NCBI GenBank assembly: GCA_963642245.1
Contig: CAVIFY010000068.1
Coordinates: 1-6,934, forward strand
DNA length: 6,934 nt
Origin: CAG-217 sp963642245
GTDB taxonomy: Bacteria; Bacillota; Clostridia; Oscillospirales; Acutalibacteraceae
Direction of reading: 5' to 3'
The translations under genes were made by a program, and so were the position numbers. This document shows positions 1 through 6,828 of the stretch, one piece after another. The notes under the pieces were generated by a model. It ran no database searches. It worked only from the letters and a program-made list of their open reading frames with translations, and had not been told where the DNA came from. The number at the start of each line of letters is the position of its first letter. Position 1 is the stretch's first letter.

Positions 1-112
1 CTGTTATGGGACTGCAATGGTTGACATTTGTGCAATTTTAACAGACAGCGTCACAATAATTATCGGAAATGTAAAAAATTCCAATTAGTTCACAGAATAT
101 TTACAAATTCTA

Positions 113-142
113 TTGACAATGAATGCCCGTTCATAATATAAT
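113..142 (+). promoter_or_regulatory. Sigma-A-type promoter for the GH43 exoprotein operon
   Basis: A perfect -35 hexamer TTGACA (113-118) and a perfect -10 hexamer TATAAT (137-142) are separated by 18 bp, one base longer than the optimum. Transcription would start around 149-151, giving a leader of about 125 nt before the ATG at 274. The upstream flank is AT-rich, as expected for a strong Firmicute promoter. No second promoter is evident before the downstream small gene, so this one probably serves both. The hexamers are seen directly; promoter activity is inferred. Confidence 0.8.
119..134. promoter_or_regulatory. Inverted repeat inside the promoter spacer (possible operator)
   Basis: The arms ATGAA (119-123) and TTCAT (130-134) are perfect inverted copies separated by 6 bp. 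They lie entirely between the -35 and -10 boxes, where a bound repressor would block RNA polymerase. Arms of 5 bp can occur by chance in AT-rich DNA, and no regulator gene is present in the window, so this is only a candidate site. Confidence 0.3.
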
Positions 143-148
143 TACTGT

Positions 149-262
149 GTAATTAAATGTGGGTAACTCTATCCACATGTACCAAAGCGGCTTTGTGCGC
201 CGGGCTGTGTCGTCAGTAAACAGCGCGGGGTCTGCCGCCTTTGGCAGAGAAAGGGAATTATT
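149..262 (+). other. 5' untranslated leader with three small hairpins
   Basis: The segment between the predicted start of transcription and the Shine-Dalgarno can form three local stems. The first is 157-164 with 171-178 (8 bp including one G-T, 6-nt loop). The second is 183-187 with 191-195 (5 bp, CGG loop). The third is 231-236 with 243-248 (6 bp, 6-nt loop). None is followed by a U-run, so none looks like an attenuator, and none covers the ribosome binding site. I recognise no known riboswitch consensus. The 5'-proximal stem could simply stabilise the long mRNA. Confidence 0.4.
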
Positions 263-267
263 GGAGG
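263..267 (+). promoter_or_regulatory. Ribosome binding site that fixes the start at 274
   Basis: GGAGG at 263-267 lies 6 nt upstream of the ATG at 274. The frame is open back to a TTG at 241, but that start has no Shine-Dalgarno and would put an unsuitable extension of 11 residues before the signal peptide. Starting at 274 gives a classical Lys/Arg-rich n-region followed directly by the hydrophobic core. Confidence 0.9.
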
Positions 268-273
268 TTCATT

Positions 274-3200
274 ATGGAAAAAAGATTGTCCAAACGGCTG
301 TTGTCTTTATTCCTGTCTGTGCTGATGTTGGCCACCAGCCTGCCTTTTGCAGGTCTGTCCGCGTCTGCCGCAGACGATAGTGACAATTTGCCCAAGAGTA
401 CCAGCGGTGCATACCTGTTTGCGTACTTCCGTAACGACGCTAAGTCCACCAACGGCGAGAATGTGTTTTACGCCGTGTCTAAGGACGGCTACAATTACGA
501 GTCCTTAAACGGTGGTGTGCCGGTGGCGTTTTCGTCCCTGGGTACAGGCCACTCTCGTGACCCGTATATTATGAAAGCCCAGGATGGCGCCGATTATAAG
601 TATTATATGGTGGCAACGGATGCCAACACCACCAGCCACTATAATAATACCAGCCTGCATACCTGGGGGTCTAACGACCTGATCACCTGGGATGAGCTGG
701 CCAACCCCAAGTTCTGTGAGGACAAGGGCGGCGGCACCAGTACCATCACCAATATGTGCTGGGCACCGGAGGCCATCTATGACCCGGTAGCAGGCAAGTA
801 TATGGTCTACTTCTCCTCTAACGAGGCAGACTCCGCGGCCAATGAGAGCTCCAAGATCTGGTACTCTTACACCACGGACTTTAAGACCTTTGAAGAGAAG
901 CAGCTGCTCTTTGACCCGGGCTACGGCGTGATCGACGCAGACATTACCCCCTTCAAAGACGGCTATGTGATGATGTACAAGAAAGAGGCTTCCTCCGGTA
1001 CGGCTGCCAAGAAAGTTTGGTACACCTTTAAGACCGGTAAGAGCCCCTCTCCCTCTGACGGCGAATATGATACTACCGGCGCCAAGGTGTTTGAGTCTGC
1101 TACCAACACGGTGGCAGAAGGCCCGGAGGTGTTCCCCATCGCCGGTACAGACAGCTACGGCGTGCTGGTGGACTACTTTTCCAGCGGCGGTTTCGGTTTC
1201 TCTTACACTTCCGATTTTGAGAACTATTCCAAGATCCCGGACGATAAGTGCTCCATCAATCAGCTGAACCCCAGCCACGGCTGCATTATCCCCATCACCG
1301 ATGAGGAGTATTACAACCTGTCCCAGACCTTTGGTAAGGCCACCTCTACCCAGACCTCTGTGGCCCCCGGCGATACCGCCAACAGCCACTTGATCGCCCG
1401 GTACTTTACCTCTAATAACGCGCGTGAGGATGTGTCCGGCAACGGCAACCACATTGGCGAGTATAACGGTGCCACCAAGCACAGCGGTAATGTGAGTAGT
1501 ATTGATATGGTGGTACAGGACGGCCGACTGGCTGCCCACTTTGACAATAGCGAGAAGAAGAACGCCGGTTCTGCCGCAGATAAGACCATCAATGAAGAGG
1601 TGGACGGCGTATCCACCGCTTGGCTGAATGTGGACGGTATGTTCTCCGGCACCAACATCAACCGCGGTGTGACCATCTCCTTTGACTCCTATATGACGGA
1701 TAATACCGTTGATAATACCCATATCTTCGACTTTATTGACGCTCCCCAGTGGAACTACCTGTCTGTGGGCGTAAACAATAAGGGCAACCCGAAGAACTTT
1801 AACCTGCTGTCTTACCAGGCCAACAACTTTGCCTATGGTATGAAGAAGGGCACTGAGGCGCAGGTAGCCGGTACAATGGAGAAGAACACTTGGCACTCCT
1901 ATGTGTTCTCCATTTCTAAGTCCTGCTTTACTGTGTTTGTGGACGGCAAGCTGGTATCCTCCAGCACCACCGGCACCAACTTCAGCTCTGTACTGGATAA
2001 CGACTGGTTCAAGGCCGTGTTCCAGAACGCCGGTGCCAACCCCTCTAAGCTGACCTTTGGTGTAAACCCCTATTGGTCCACCACCATCGGCGGTACTTAC
2101 TATCTGCTGGACGGTTATATCAGTGACTTCTGTATTTATGACCAGGCACTGTCCCTGGGCGATGTAGAGAACGCAAAGGCCGACCAGTTGAAGGCTGTGC
2201 AGACCCCTTACGATGCGACCACTACCGATGTGATCTATCAGGATCCTTGCAATGCTGCCGGTTACACCACCGAGAAGGACGATGTGTACGGCACCTACCT
2301 GCCCCTGGATAAGTCCGGCGTGGCTACCCAGGTAGACCCGGTAAAGGACCTGAAAGCACCGGCTGCCGGTTATACCTATACCATGCTGTATAATCCCGGC
2401 GATACCATTGACGACGGCGCCGTCTTTAGAATGGGCGGGGAGAGTGATAACTACTTCCGCATTAACGAGAACGGCACCATTGAATATAAGAGCGGCGACT
2501 CGTACTTTACTTCCGAGTCCACTTTCACCTTGCCTACGGACAAGTGGAGCCATGTGACCGTGCAGATCGTGCCGTATATCGACTATGACCGTATCTATGT
2601 GTATATCGACGGCCAGCAGGTGTATTTGTATGACGCCTACAAGGCCCGTGAGTCCCAGTGTAAGACTTACGCAGACGACGACCTGACCTTGCAGACCTTG
2701 ATCAACAGCACTGCCTCCGGCTCCGGCGGCCAAGTGGTGTACGGCGAGGGTGCCACCGGTAAGATCACGGATGTGAACATTTACCGCGGCTCCATCAATG
2801 CCTATGATTTGTTTATTAAGGACACCAGCGCCTACGCAGAGGCTCTGATCCGCGAGAATATGAACCTGTTTGAGGAGAAGATCAAGACCTTCTCTGAGAC
2901 CAATATTCTCACCAATATGGCCCCGGCCTATGAGCTGTACGACAAGGCCTCCCGTTACCTGGACTCCGTGAAGTTGGGCCATACCGTGCCGGATATGGAA
3001 TATGTGGCAAAGCTGAATGCGGACCTGTACGAGGCCGTGCAGAAAATGACCCCCTACAAGGAGAACTACACCACCGTTGGTGCCCAGGTGGCAACCAATG
3101 ATGGTGCAGGTGGCAGCTATGCTGCTGTAGACGGCAAATATGCACAGAACCTGCTGTATGCCGGTCCTACGGCTTCTACCAATGCTTCCGGTGATCCCAA

Positions 3201-6200
3201 GACCTTTGTAAACAATGTGTATGAGGTGTATTACAACTCTGCGGTGTTTATGTACGACGGCACCCAGAACGACACCACAAACATTATGTGTATGCCGGTT
3301 GTAATGACGCAGATCCGTAAGAGTGGTTGGAATTCCAACGCTTTGAACGGTATTTTCCCTGCGGAGTCTACGACCTCCGGGGCGGCTAACCCGTATTTCC
3401 GCCTGATCTCCGATTATCCCCAGGTAGACGGTAAGCCCAGCTTGGCGGTGAGCGATACGGACGAGAACCTGCTGACCACCGATCAGATGTGGAAGGGCTA
3501 TTCCGAGACGAACTGGGAATATAACAATTATATTGCTTCCAGCGGCAGCTATAATGTGGCCGGTGAGCGGGGCAATAACTGGAACCATACTACCGGCGAG
3601 TTCGGTCTTGCCAACTTGAAGACCCATTTGTGGTACAATGTGTTGCAGTTTATGCCGGAGCGCTATATGGCCAAGACAAACACGAAAACGCCGGAGGGCG
3701 AGTACACCATTGCTTGGGGCGTTTACGGCGACACCAACGGCAAGAAAGACAATTACGACAACGCTGCCGATAACTGCAAGGCGATCATTAGTGATGCTAC
3801 CAAGATCTATGTGGTAGACATCAACTCCGCGCGGCCGTCCACACTGCTGGATAACGCGACCGAGAAGGTACAGGCAACGGATAAATTCGGCGGTGCCACT
3901 ATGTACCAGCTGATCCAGAATATCACCCGCTTCTCTGCGGAAACGGCAATGGATATTCTGTCCGCTACGGACGCTGCCACTTCCTGGAACCCCTCGGAGG
4001 ATCTGAACGCAACCGACGGTTCTGCATTCTATGAGAAGTTCGTGGATTACCGTGACAACACCCTGATCAAGGACTTTAACGATGCAGTAGACAACGCCAT
4101 CGCCAACTCCAAGGGTAAGGATAATCAGGGCTACGACAAGCTGGACCAGGATATGGATACTTCCACCACCATCGGCCGCACCTATCAGGATGTGTACGAT
4201 GAGGTAACGGACGGCGACGACAGCACCGGTTTCTACACCGACGGCAGCGCCGACGAGTTCATCCAGGCCTTTGAGGCTGCCAAGCAGCACTATACGGACC
4301 TGAGCCCGGTTGCGACCCAGGATCGTACCGATAAGAACGATCCGTATGCAGATAACGACAGCCAGACGGCGTCCAAGCTGCACGACGATCTGGTGATCGC
4401 TTATGCCAAGCTGATGAAGCGGGCGGATTACTCCCAGCTGAACAAGCTGTATGACGGCTCCAGCCGTGTACAGATCTCTAACAACGGCCTGACCAAGGAC
4501 ATCATCAATGATGATGAGGAGACCGTGCGTCAGCAGAATTACACTCTGTCTACCTGGCTGACCTTTGACGACGCGGCTACGGCGGCTATGAAGTTGTCCG
4601 ATAACAAGGACGCCAACGCGGACGCCACCTATACCAAGTCTGAAAAGACCAACCAGCCCATGTACAAGACCGGCGAGGTGCAGGTAGATACCCTGCTGCA
4701 AGGCACCGTGACCTTGCAGGGCACCACCACCGAGCTGTCCGATTATCAGACGGATATCAACACCAAGAAGGACGCTTTGGACGCGGCCATTCAGGGTATG
4801 GAGACCCCGGTGGACTACACCGCGTATGACGCATTCGTGGTGGTACTGGGCACCCAGGATCAAAACGCCTTTACTGCCGCGTATTTGGGCGGCGACAGCG
4901 TGTTTGCCAAGCAGGCGTACCAGGGCTCTCAGGATAAGGCCGGTGCGTACAATACAGATGGCACCAATAACGATCGTGCTTATGTGGAGTACAACGGCGC
5001 CAATTACCGCAACATCGGTAACAAGGCCGGCAGCACTGACGGCCAGACCACCCTGGACACCACCACCAGCACCCTGGTGTCTGAGCTGAACACCATCAAC
5101 AACGACACCACTGCCGAGAAGCGCAAGCAGTTCAATGTTCGCTTTACGGTGGATCAGGACGGCAGCACCACCACAGAGACCTTCCCGACCTACTACGGCG
5201 ATACGCTCACTTTGACCGTTCCCACCGCCGCACAGGGCAAGGTGTACAAGTGGACCGTGTCTGACGGCAAGACCACCCGCGATGTGATCAGCAGCGCAGA
5301 CAGCTATATTGTCAACATTCAGGACGAGAACGCAACCCAGCTGACCGTGACCGCTTACACCACGGATAAGACCGTGGCGGACGATCAGGTGAAGATCACG
5401 CTGGTCGGCCAGTATGGCGATGACAAGCCGTTCCAGATCCTGGCTGTTTCCAAGGACGCTCAGGTGGTCCTGCCCGGCAACGCCACGGCAACCATTGCCG
5501 GTACGGCGTACACCGCACCTACCGCTCCGTTCTACAAGTTCGCAGGCTGGCAGGTGAACGGCAAGAACTACAACTACGGCACCTACACCGCCGGCGACCT
5601 GGCAGGCAGTGACGGCACCGTGCTGCTGAAGGCTTGCTACGCCACCACGGACAACAACTATGTGATCACCCTGGATGGTGCTACGGTGGACGGCGCCGGT
5701 TACTACGATAAGGAAGTGACCGTGACCACCGCTGTGGACGGCGCTTACGGCCTTGCCATCGCAGTGGGCGACGGCACCTATTCCGTTGCTTCCTACACCG
5801 GGGAGTATAAGTTCTACGCCAACCGCAATATGGACTTCTACACCATCACCAAGGACGGCAGCCACTACTACATTACCGTGGACGGCGCCCAGGTGAAGCT
5901 GGATAAGTCCGAGGCAGACACTTACAACCTGGATCACCAGTTCCCGTTTGTGTACGCAGCGCCTATGGCCAGCGGCGACAGCAAGCAGTCTTACAGCACT
6001 TACAGTGCTTACACCACCGGCGTGCCGGAGAATGTAAAGATCACCGAGTGCGGCGTGCTGTATGTAAAGGCTGCCAACTATGATAAGGACGCCTTTACCC
6101 TGGCAGATATTTCTGACGCCAACTCCACGGTGAAGAAGGCGGTTGCCAAGAGCCCCATCGACTTTAGCAACCAGTATTTCCTGACCCTGTCCAATGTAAA

Positions 6201-6348
6201 TGCCCGGGGCAATGTGTATTACACCCGCCCCTATGTGAAGTACACCTACACCTATGAGACGCTGGATTACACCGGTGCCGCCAAGGAGACGGAGGTACAG
6301 TGCATTGCATACGGCAATGTGTGCAACAACAGCGGACTGGTCGGCTAA
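274..6348 (+). CDS. Secreted multidomain family 43 glycoside hydrolase with LamG, FIVAR-like and InlB-like modules
   Basis: This is a 2024-residue secreted protein. Residues 1-32 form a signal peptide (basic n-region, core LLSLFLSVLMLA, likely cleavage ASA|AD). Residues ~46-355 are a GH43 five-bladed propeller: RDPYI supplies the candidate general base D96, WAPEAIYDP is at 163-171, VIDADI gives pKa-modulating D221, and AEGPEVF gives general acid E282. Residues ~371-640 and ~652-850 are LamG-like jelly rolls, with typical endings such as ISDFCIYDQALS. Helical FIVAR-like units, ending in an L..A...M pattern, lie near 850-928, 1287-1392 and 1395-1520. They flank an unassigned aromatic-rich module (~936-1185). 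The tail holds a beta domain (~1619-1700), an InlB/Listeria-Bacteroides-type repeat (FYKFAGW at 1753-1759), another beta segment and an Fn3-like end (VYYTRPYVKYTY). GH43 enzymes hydrolyse arabinofuranosyl, xylosyl or related linkages; the substrate here is not determinable. No LPxTG, SLH, dockerin or membrane anchor is seen. It is transcribed from 113-142 with the small gene 21 nt downstream. Confidence 0.9.
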   Translation: MEKRLSKRLLSLFLSVLMLATSLPFAGLSASAADDSDNLPKSTSGAYLFAYFRNDAKSTNGENVFYAVSKDGYNYESLNGGVPVAFSSLGTGHSRDPYIMKAQDGADYKYYMVATDANTTSHYNNTSLHTWGSNDLITWDELANPKFCEDKGGGTSTITNMCWAPEAIYDPVAGKYMVYFSSNEADSAANESSKIWYSYTTDFKTFEEKQLLFDPGYGVIDADITPFKDGYVMMYKKEASSGTAAKKVWYTFKTGKSPSPSDGEYDTTGAKVFESATNTVAEGPEVFPIAGTDSYGVLVDYFSSGGFGFSYTSDFENYSKIPDDKCSINQLNPSHGCIIPITDEEYYNLSQTFGKATSTQTSVAPGDTANSHLIARYFTSNNAREDVSGNGNHIGEYNGATKHSGNVSSIDMVVQDGRLAAHFDNSEKKNAGSAADKTINEEVDGVSTAWLNVDGMFSGTNINRGVTISFDSYMTDNTVDNTHIFDFIDAPQWNYLSVGVNNKGNPKNFNLLSYQANNFAYGMKKGTEAQVAGTMEKNTWHSYVFSISKSCFTVFVDGKLVSSSTTGTNFSSVLDNDWFKAVFQNAGANPSKLTFGVNPYWSTTIGGTYYLLDGYISDFCIYDQALSLGDVENAKADQLKAVQTPYDATTTDVIYQDPCNAAGYTTEKDDVYGTYLPLDKSGVATQVDPVKDLKAPAAGYTYTMLYNPGDTIDDGAVFRMGGESDNYFRINENGTIEYKSGDSYFTSESTFTLPTDKWSHVTVQIVPYIDYDRIYVYIDGQQVYLYDAYKARESQCKTYADDDLTLQTLINSTASGSGGQVVYGEGATGKITDVNIYRGSINAYDLFIKDTSAYAEALIRENMNLFEEKIKTFSETNILTNMAPAYELYDKASRYLDSVKLGHTVPDMEYVAKLNADLYEAVQKMTPYKENYTTVGAQVATNDGAGGSYAAVDGKYAQNLLYAGPTASTNASGDPKTFVNNVYEVYYNSAVFMYDGTQNDTTNIMCMPVVMTQIRKSGWNSNALNGIFPAESTTSGAANPYFRLISDYPQVDGKPSLAVSDTDENLLTTDQMWKGYSETNWEYNNYIASSGSYNVAGERGNNWNHTTGEFGLANLKTHLWYNVLQFMPERYMAKTNTKTPEGEYTIAWGVYGDTNGKKDNYDNAADNCKAIISDATKIYVVDINSARPSTLLDNATEKVQATDKFGGATMYQLIQNITRFSAETAMDILSATDAATSWNPSEDLNATDGSAFYEKFVDYRDNTLIKDFNDAVDNAIANSKGKDNQGYDKLDQDMDTSTTIGRTYQDVYDEVTDGDDSTGFYTDGSADEFIQAFEAAKQHYTDLSPVATQDRTDKNDPYADNDSQTASKLHDDLVIAYAKLMKRADYSQLNKLYDGSSRVQISNNGLTKDIINDDEETVRQQNYTLSTWLTFDDAATAAMKLSDNKDANADATYTKSEKTNQPMYKTGEVQVDTLLQGTVTLQGTTTELSDYQTDINTKKDALDAAIQGMETPVDYTAYDAFVVVLGTQDQNAFTAAYLGGDSVFAKQAYQGSQDKAGAYNTDGTNNDRAYVEYNGANYRNIGNKAGSTDGQTTLDTTTSTLVSELNTINNDTTAEKRKQFNVRFTVDQDGSTTTETFPTYYGDTLTLTVPTAAQGKVYKWTVSDGKTTRDVISSADSYIVNIQDENATQLTVTAYTTDKTVADDQVKITLVGQYGDDKPFQILAVSKDAQVVLPGNATATIAGTAYTAPTAPFYKFAGWQVNGKNYNYGTYTAGDLAGSDGTVLLKACYATTDNNYVITLDGATVDGAGYYDKEVTVTTAVDGAYGLAIAVGDGTYSVASYTGEYKFYANRNMDFYTITKDGSHYYITVDGAQVKLDKSEADTYNLDHQFPFVYAAPMASGDSKQSYSTYSAYTTGVPENVKITECGVLYVKAANYDKDAFTLADISDANSTVKKAVAKSPIDFSNQYFLTLSNVNARGNVYYTRPYVKYTYTYETLDYTGAAKETEVQCIAYGNVCNNSGLVG

Positions 6349-6353
6349 CAGAG

Positions 6354-6360
6354 AAGGAGG
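6354..6360 (+). promoter_or_regulatory. Strong ribosome binding site of the 56-residue gene
   Basis: AAGGAGG matches the anti-Shine-Dalgarno fully and ends 9 nt before the ATG at 6370. It lies in the 21-nt gap after the exoenzyme stop codon. This is the main evidence that the very short downstream frame is translated on its own. Confidence 0.85.
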
Positions 6361-6369
6361 AATTTTAAC

Positions 6370-6540
6370 ATGAAAAAAAGTTATTGCACTCCTGAACTGG
6401 AGGTCGAGGCATTTAACATCTTTACCGTATTTACGGATTCCAGCACCGGCGGCGGCCAAAACCCCGGCGGTGGTGAGATTGACCCGGACGCGGATATGAT
6501 CGAAGATTTCTACGCACAGCGTACCGCAGGTGATTTCTAA
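6370..6540 (+). CDS. Small acidic Gly-rich protein of unknown function (56 aa), YxxPxL motif
   Basis: I do not recognise a named family. The 56-residue product begins MKKSYCTPELEVEAF and has 11 Asp/Glu against 3 Lys/Arg. It contains two GGG runs (27-29 and 33-35) around QNP, then an acidic tail ending in TAGDF. No signal peptide or membrane segment is visible. Its reality is supported by the near-perfect AAGGAGG site, the 21-nt gap from the exoenzyme gene, and an intrinsic terminator 6 nt after its stop. The Y5-x2-P8-x-L10 motif resembles the leader motif recognised by RiPP recognition elements in lasso peptide precursors. Thr26 and Gly28 with Glu36 as ninth residue would also fit a lasso core, but no modification genes are in the window. 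Short proteins beginning with similar Lys-rich Y-x2-P motifs are, from memory, common unannotated genes in gut Firmicutes and Bacteroidetes. Function is unknown; co-transcription with the exoenzyme is likely. Confidence 0.8.
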   Translation: MKKSYCTPELEVEAFNIFTVFTDSSTGGGQNPGGGEIDPDADMIEDFYAQRTAGDF

Positions 6541-6546
6541 AAAAGC

Positions 6547-6581
6547 AAAAAGCAGGAGAGCGATCTCCTGCTTTTTCTTTT
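6547..6581 (+). terminator. Rho-independent terminator of the two-gene operon
   Basis: AGCAGGAGA (6551-6559) pairs perfectly with TCTCCTGCT (6564-6572) across a GCGA tetraloop. The stem is extended by AAAA/TTTT at 6547-6550 and 6573-6576. The T-rich run continues to 6581 (TTTTTCTTTT). Because of the A-run on the other side, it could also act weakly on transcription from the opposite strand. It starts 6 nt after the stop of the small gene, and no terminator is seen between the two genes. Confidence 0.92.
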
Positions 6582-6627
6582 GTCCGGGGTAGGGAGTTGA
6601 TGTGACTGTGCGCTGTGCAGTGGATTA

Positions 6628-6768
6628 ACCGTAGGGCGTGGGCTTGCTCCCTTGCGTAATCCCTCCGTCAACGCCTACGGCGTTGCCACCACCTAACCGG
6701 TGCCCGTCCCCTCTGTCGCTGCGCGACATCTCCCCGCACTGCGGGGAGTCACCCTTTACAAGGGAGGC
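6628..6768. repeat. Palindromic intergenic repeat, copy 1 (apparently complete)
   Basis: Starting at ACCGTAGGG, this element holds a chain of four hairpins. They are AACGCC/GGCGTT (6670-6684), GTCGC/GCGAC (6715-6727), CTCCCCGC/GCGGGGAG (6730-6748) and CCCTT/AAGGG (6752-6764), each with a 3-nt loop. CTCCCTT (6647-6653) is also complementary to AAGGGAG (6760-6766), so the ends can pair. Bases 6647-6732 recur at 6849-6934 with a single mismatch. There is no supported coding frame: the 60-codon frame across it (6638-6820) lacks a ribosome binding site. It resembles repeats I know from Oscillospiraceae intergenic regions, possibly MITE- or REP-like; the exact outer boundaries are uncertain. Confidence 0.8.
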
Positions 6769-6828
6769 TTTGTTTTATAACTTTTTTTGCGTTACGAATT
6801 ATGTAGGGTGCGATGCGTGAATTGCGCG

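Noticed and set aside
21..26. A second TTGACA near the left edge as a promoter
   Set aside because: No -10-like hexamer lies 16-18 bp downstream, and no coding frame follows it before the real promoter.
149..262. Riboswitch or T-box in the 5' leader
   Set aside because: The stems are short and no known conserved core or terminator/antiterminator pair with a U-run can be recognised.
159..380. A 73-codon plus-strand frame overlapping the leader and the start of the exoenzyme gene
   Set aside because: It begins at a GTG without a Shine-Dalgarno and runs out of frame through the signal peptide coding region.
6346..6372. Possible stop-codon readthrough joining the exoenzyme and the small protein, which share a frame with no stop in the 21-nt gap
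   Set aside because: Seven codons without a stop is expected by chance, TAA is an efficient stop, and the small gene has its own excellent ribosome binding site.
505..6459. A 1984-codon open frame on the minus strand opposite the exoenzyme gene
   Set aside because: It is codon-for-codon in register with the sense gene and exists only because TTA, CTA and TCA are avoided there. Its translation is low-complexity Val/Gly/His-rich with no domain, and the sense strand has a signal peptide, GH43 motifs, promoter and ribosome binding site.
6638..6820. A 60-codon frame on the plus strand in the downstream repeat
   Set aside because: It lies across the palindromic repeat, has no ribosome binding site, and its Pro/Ser/Thr-rich translation reflects the hairpin sequences.
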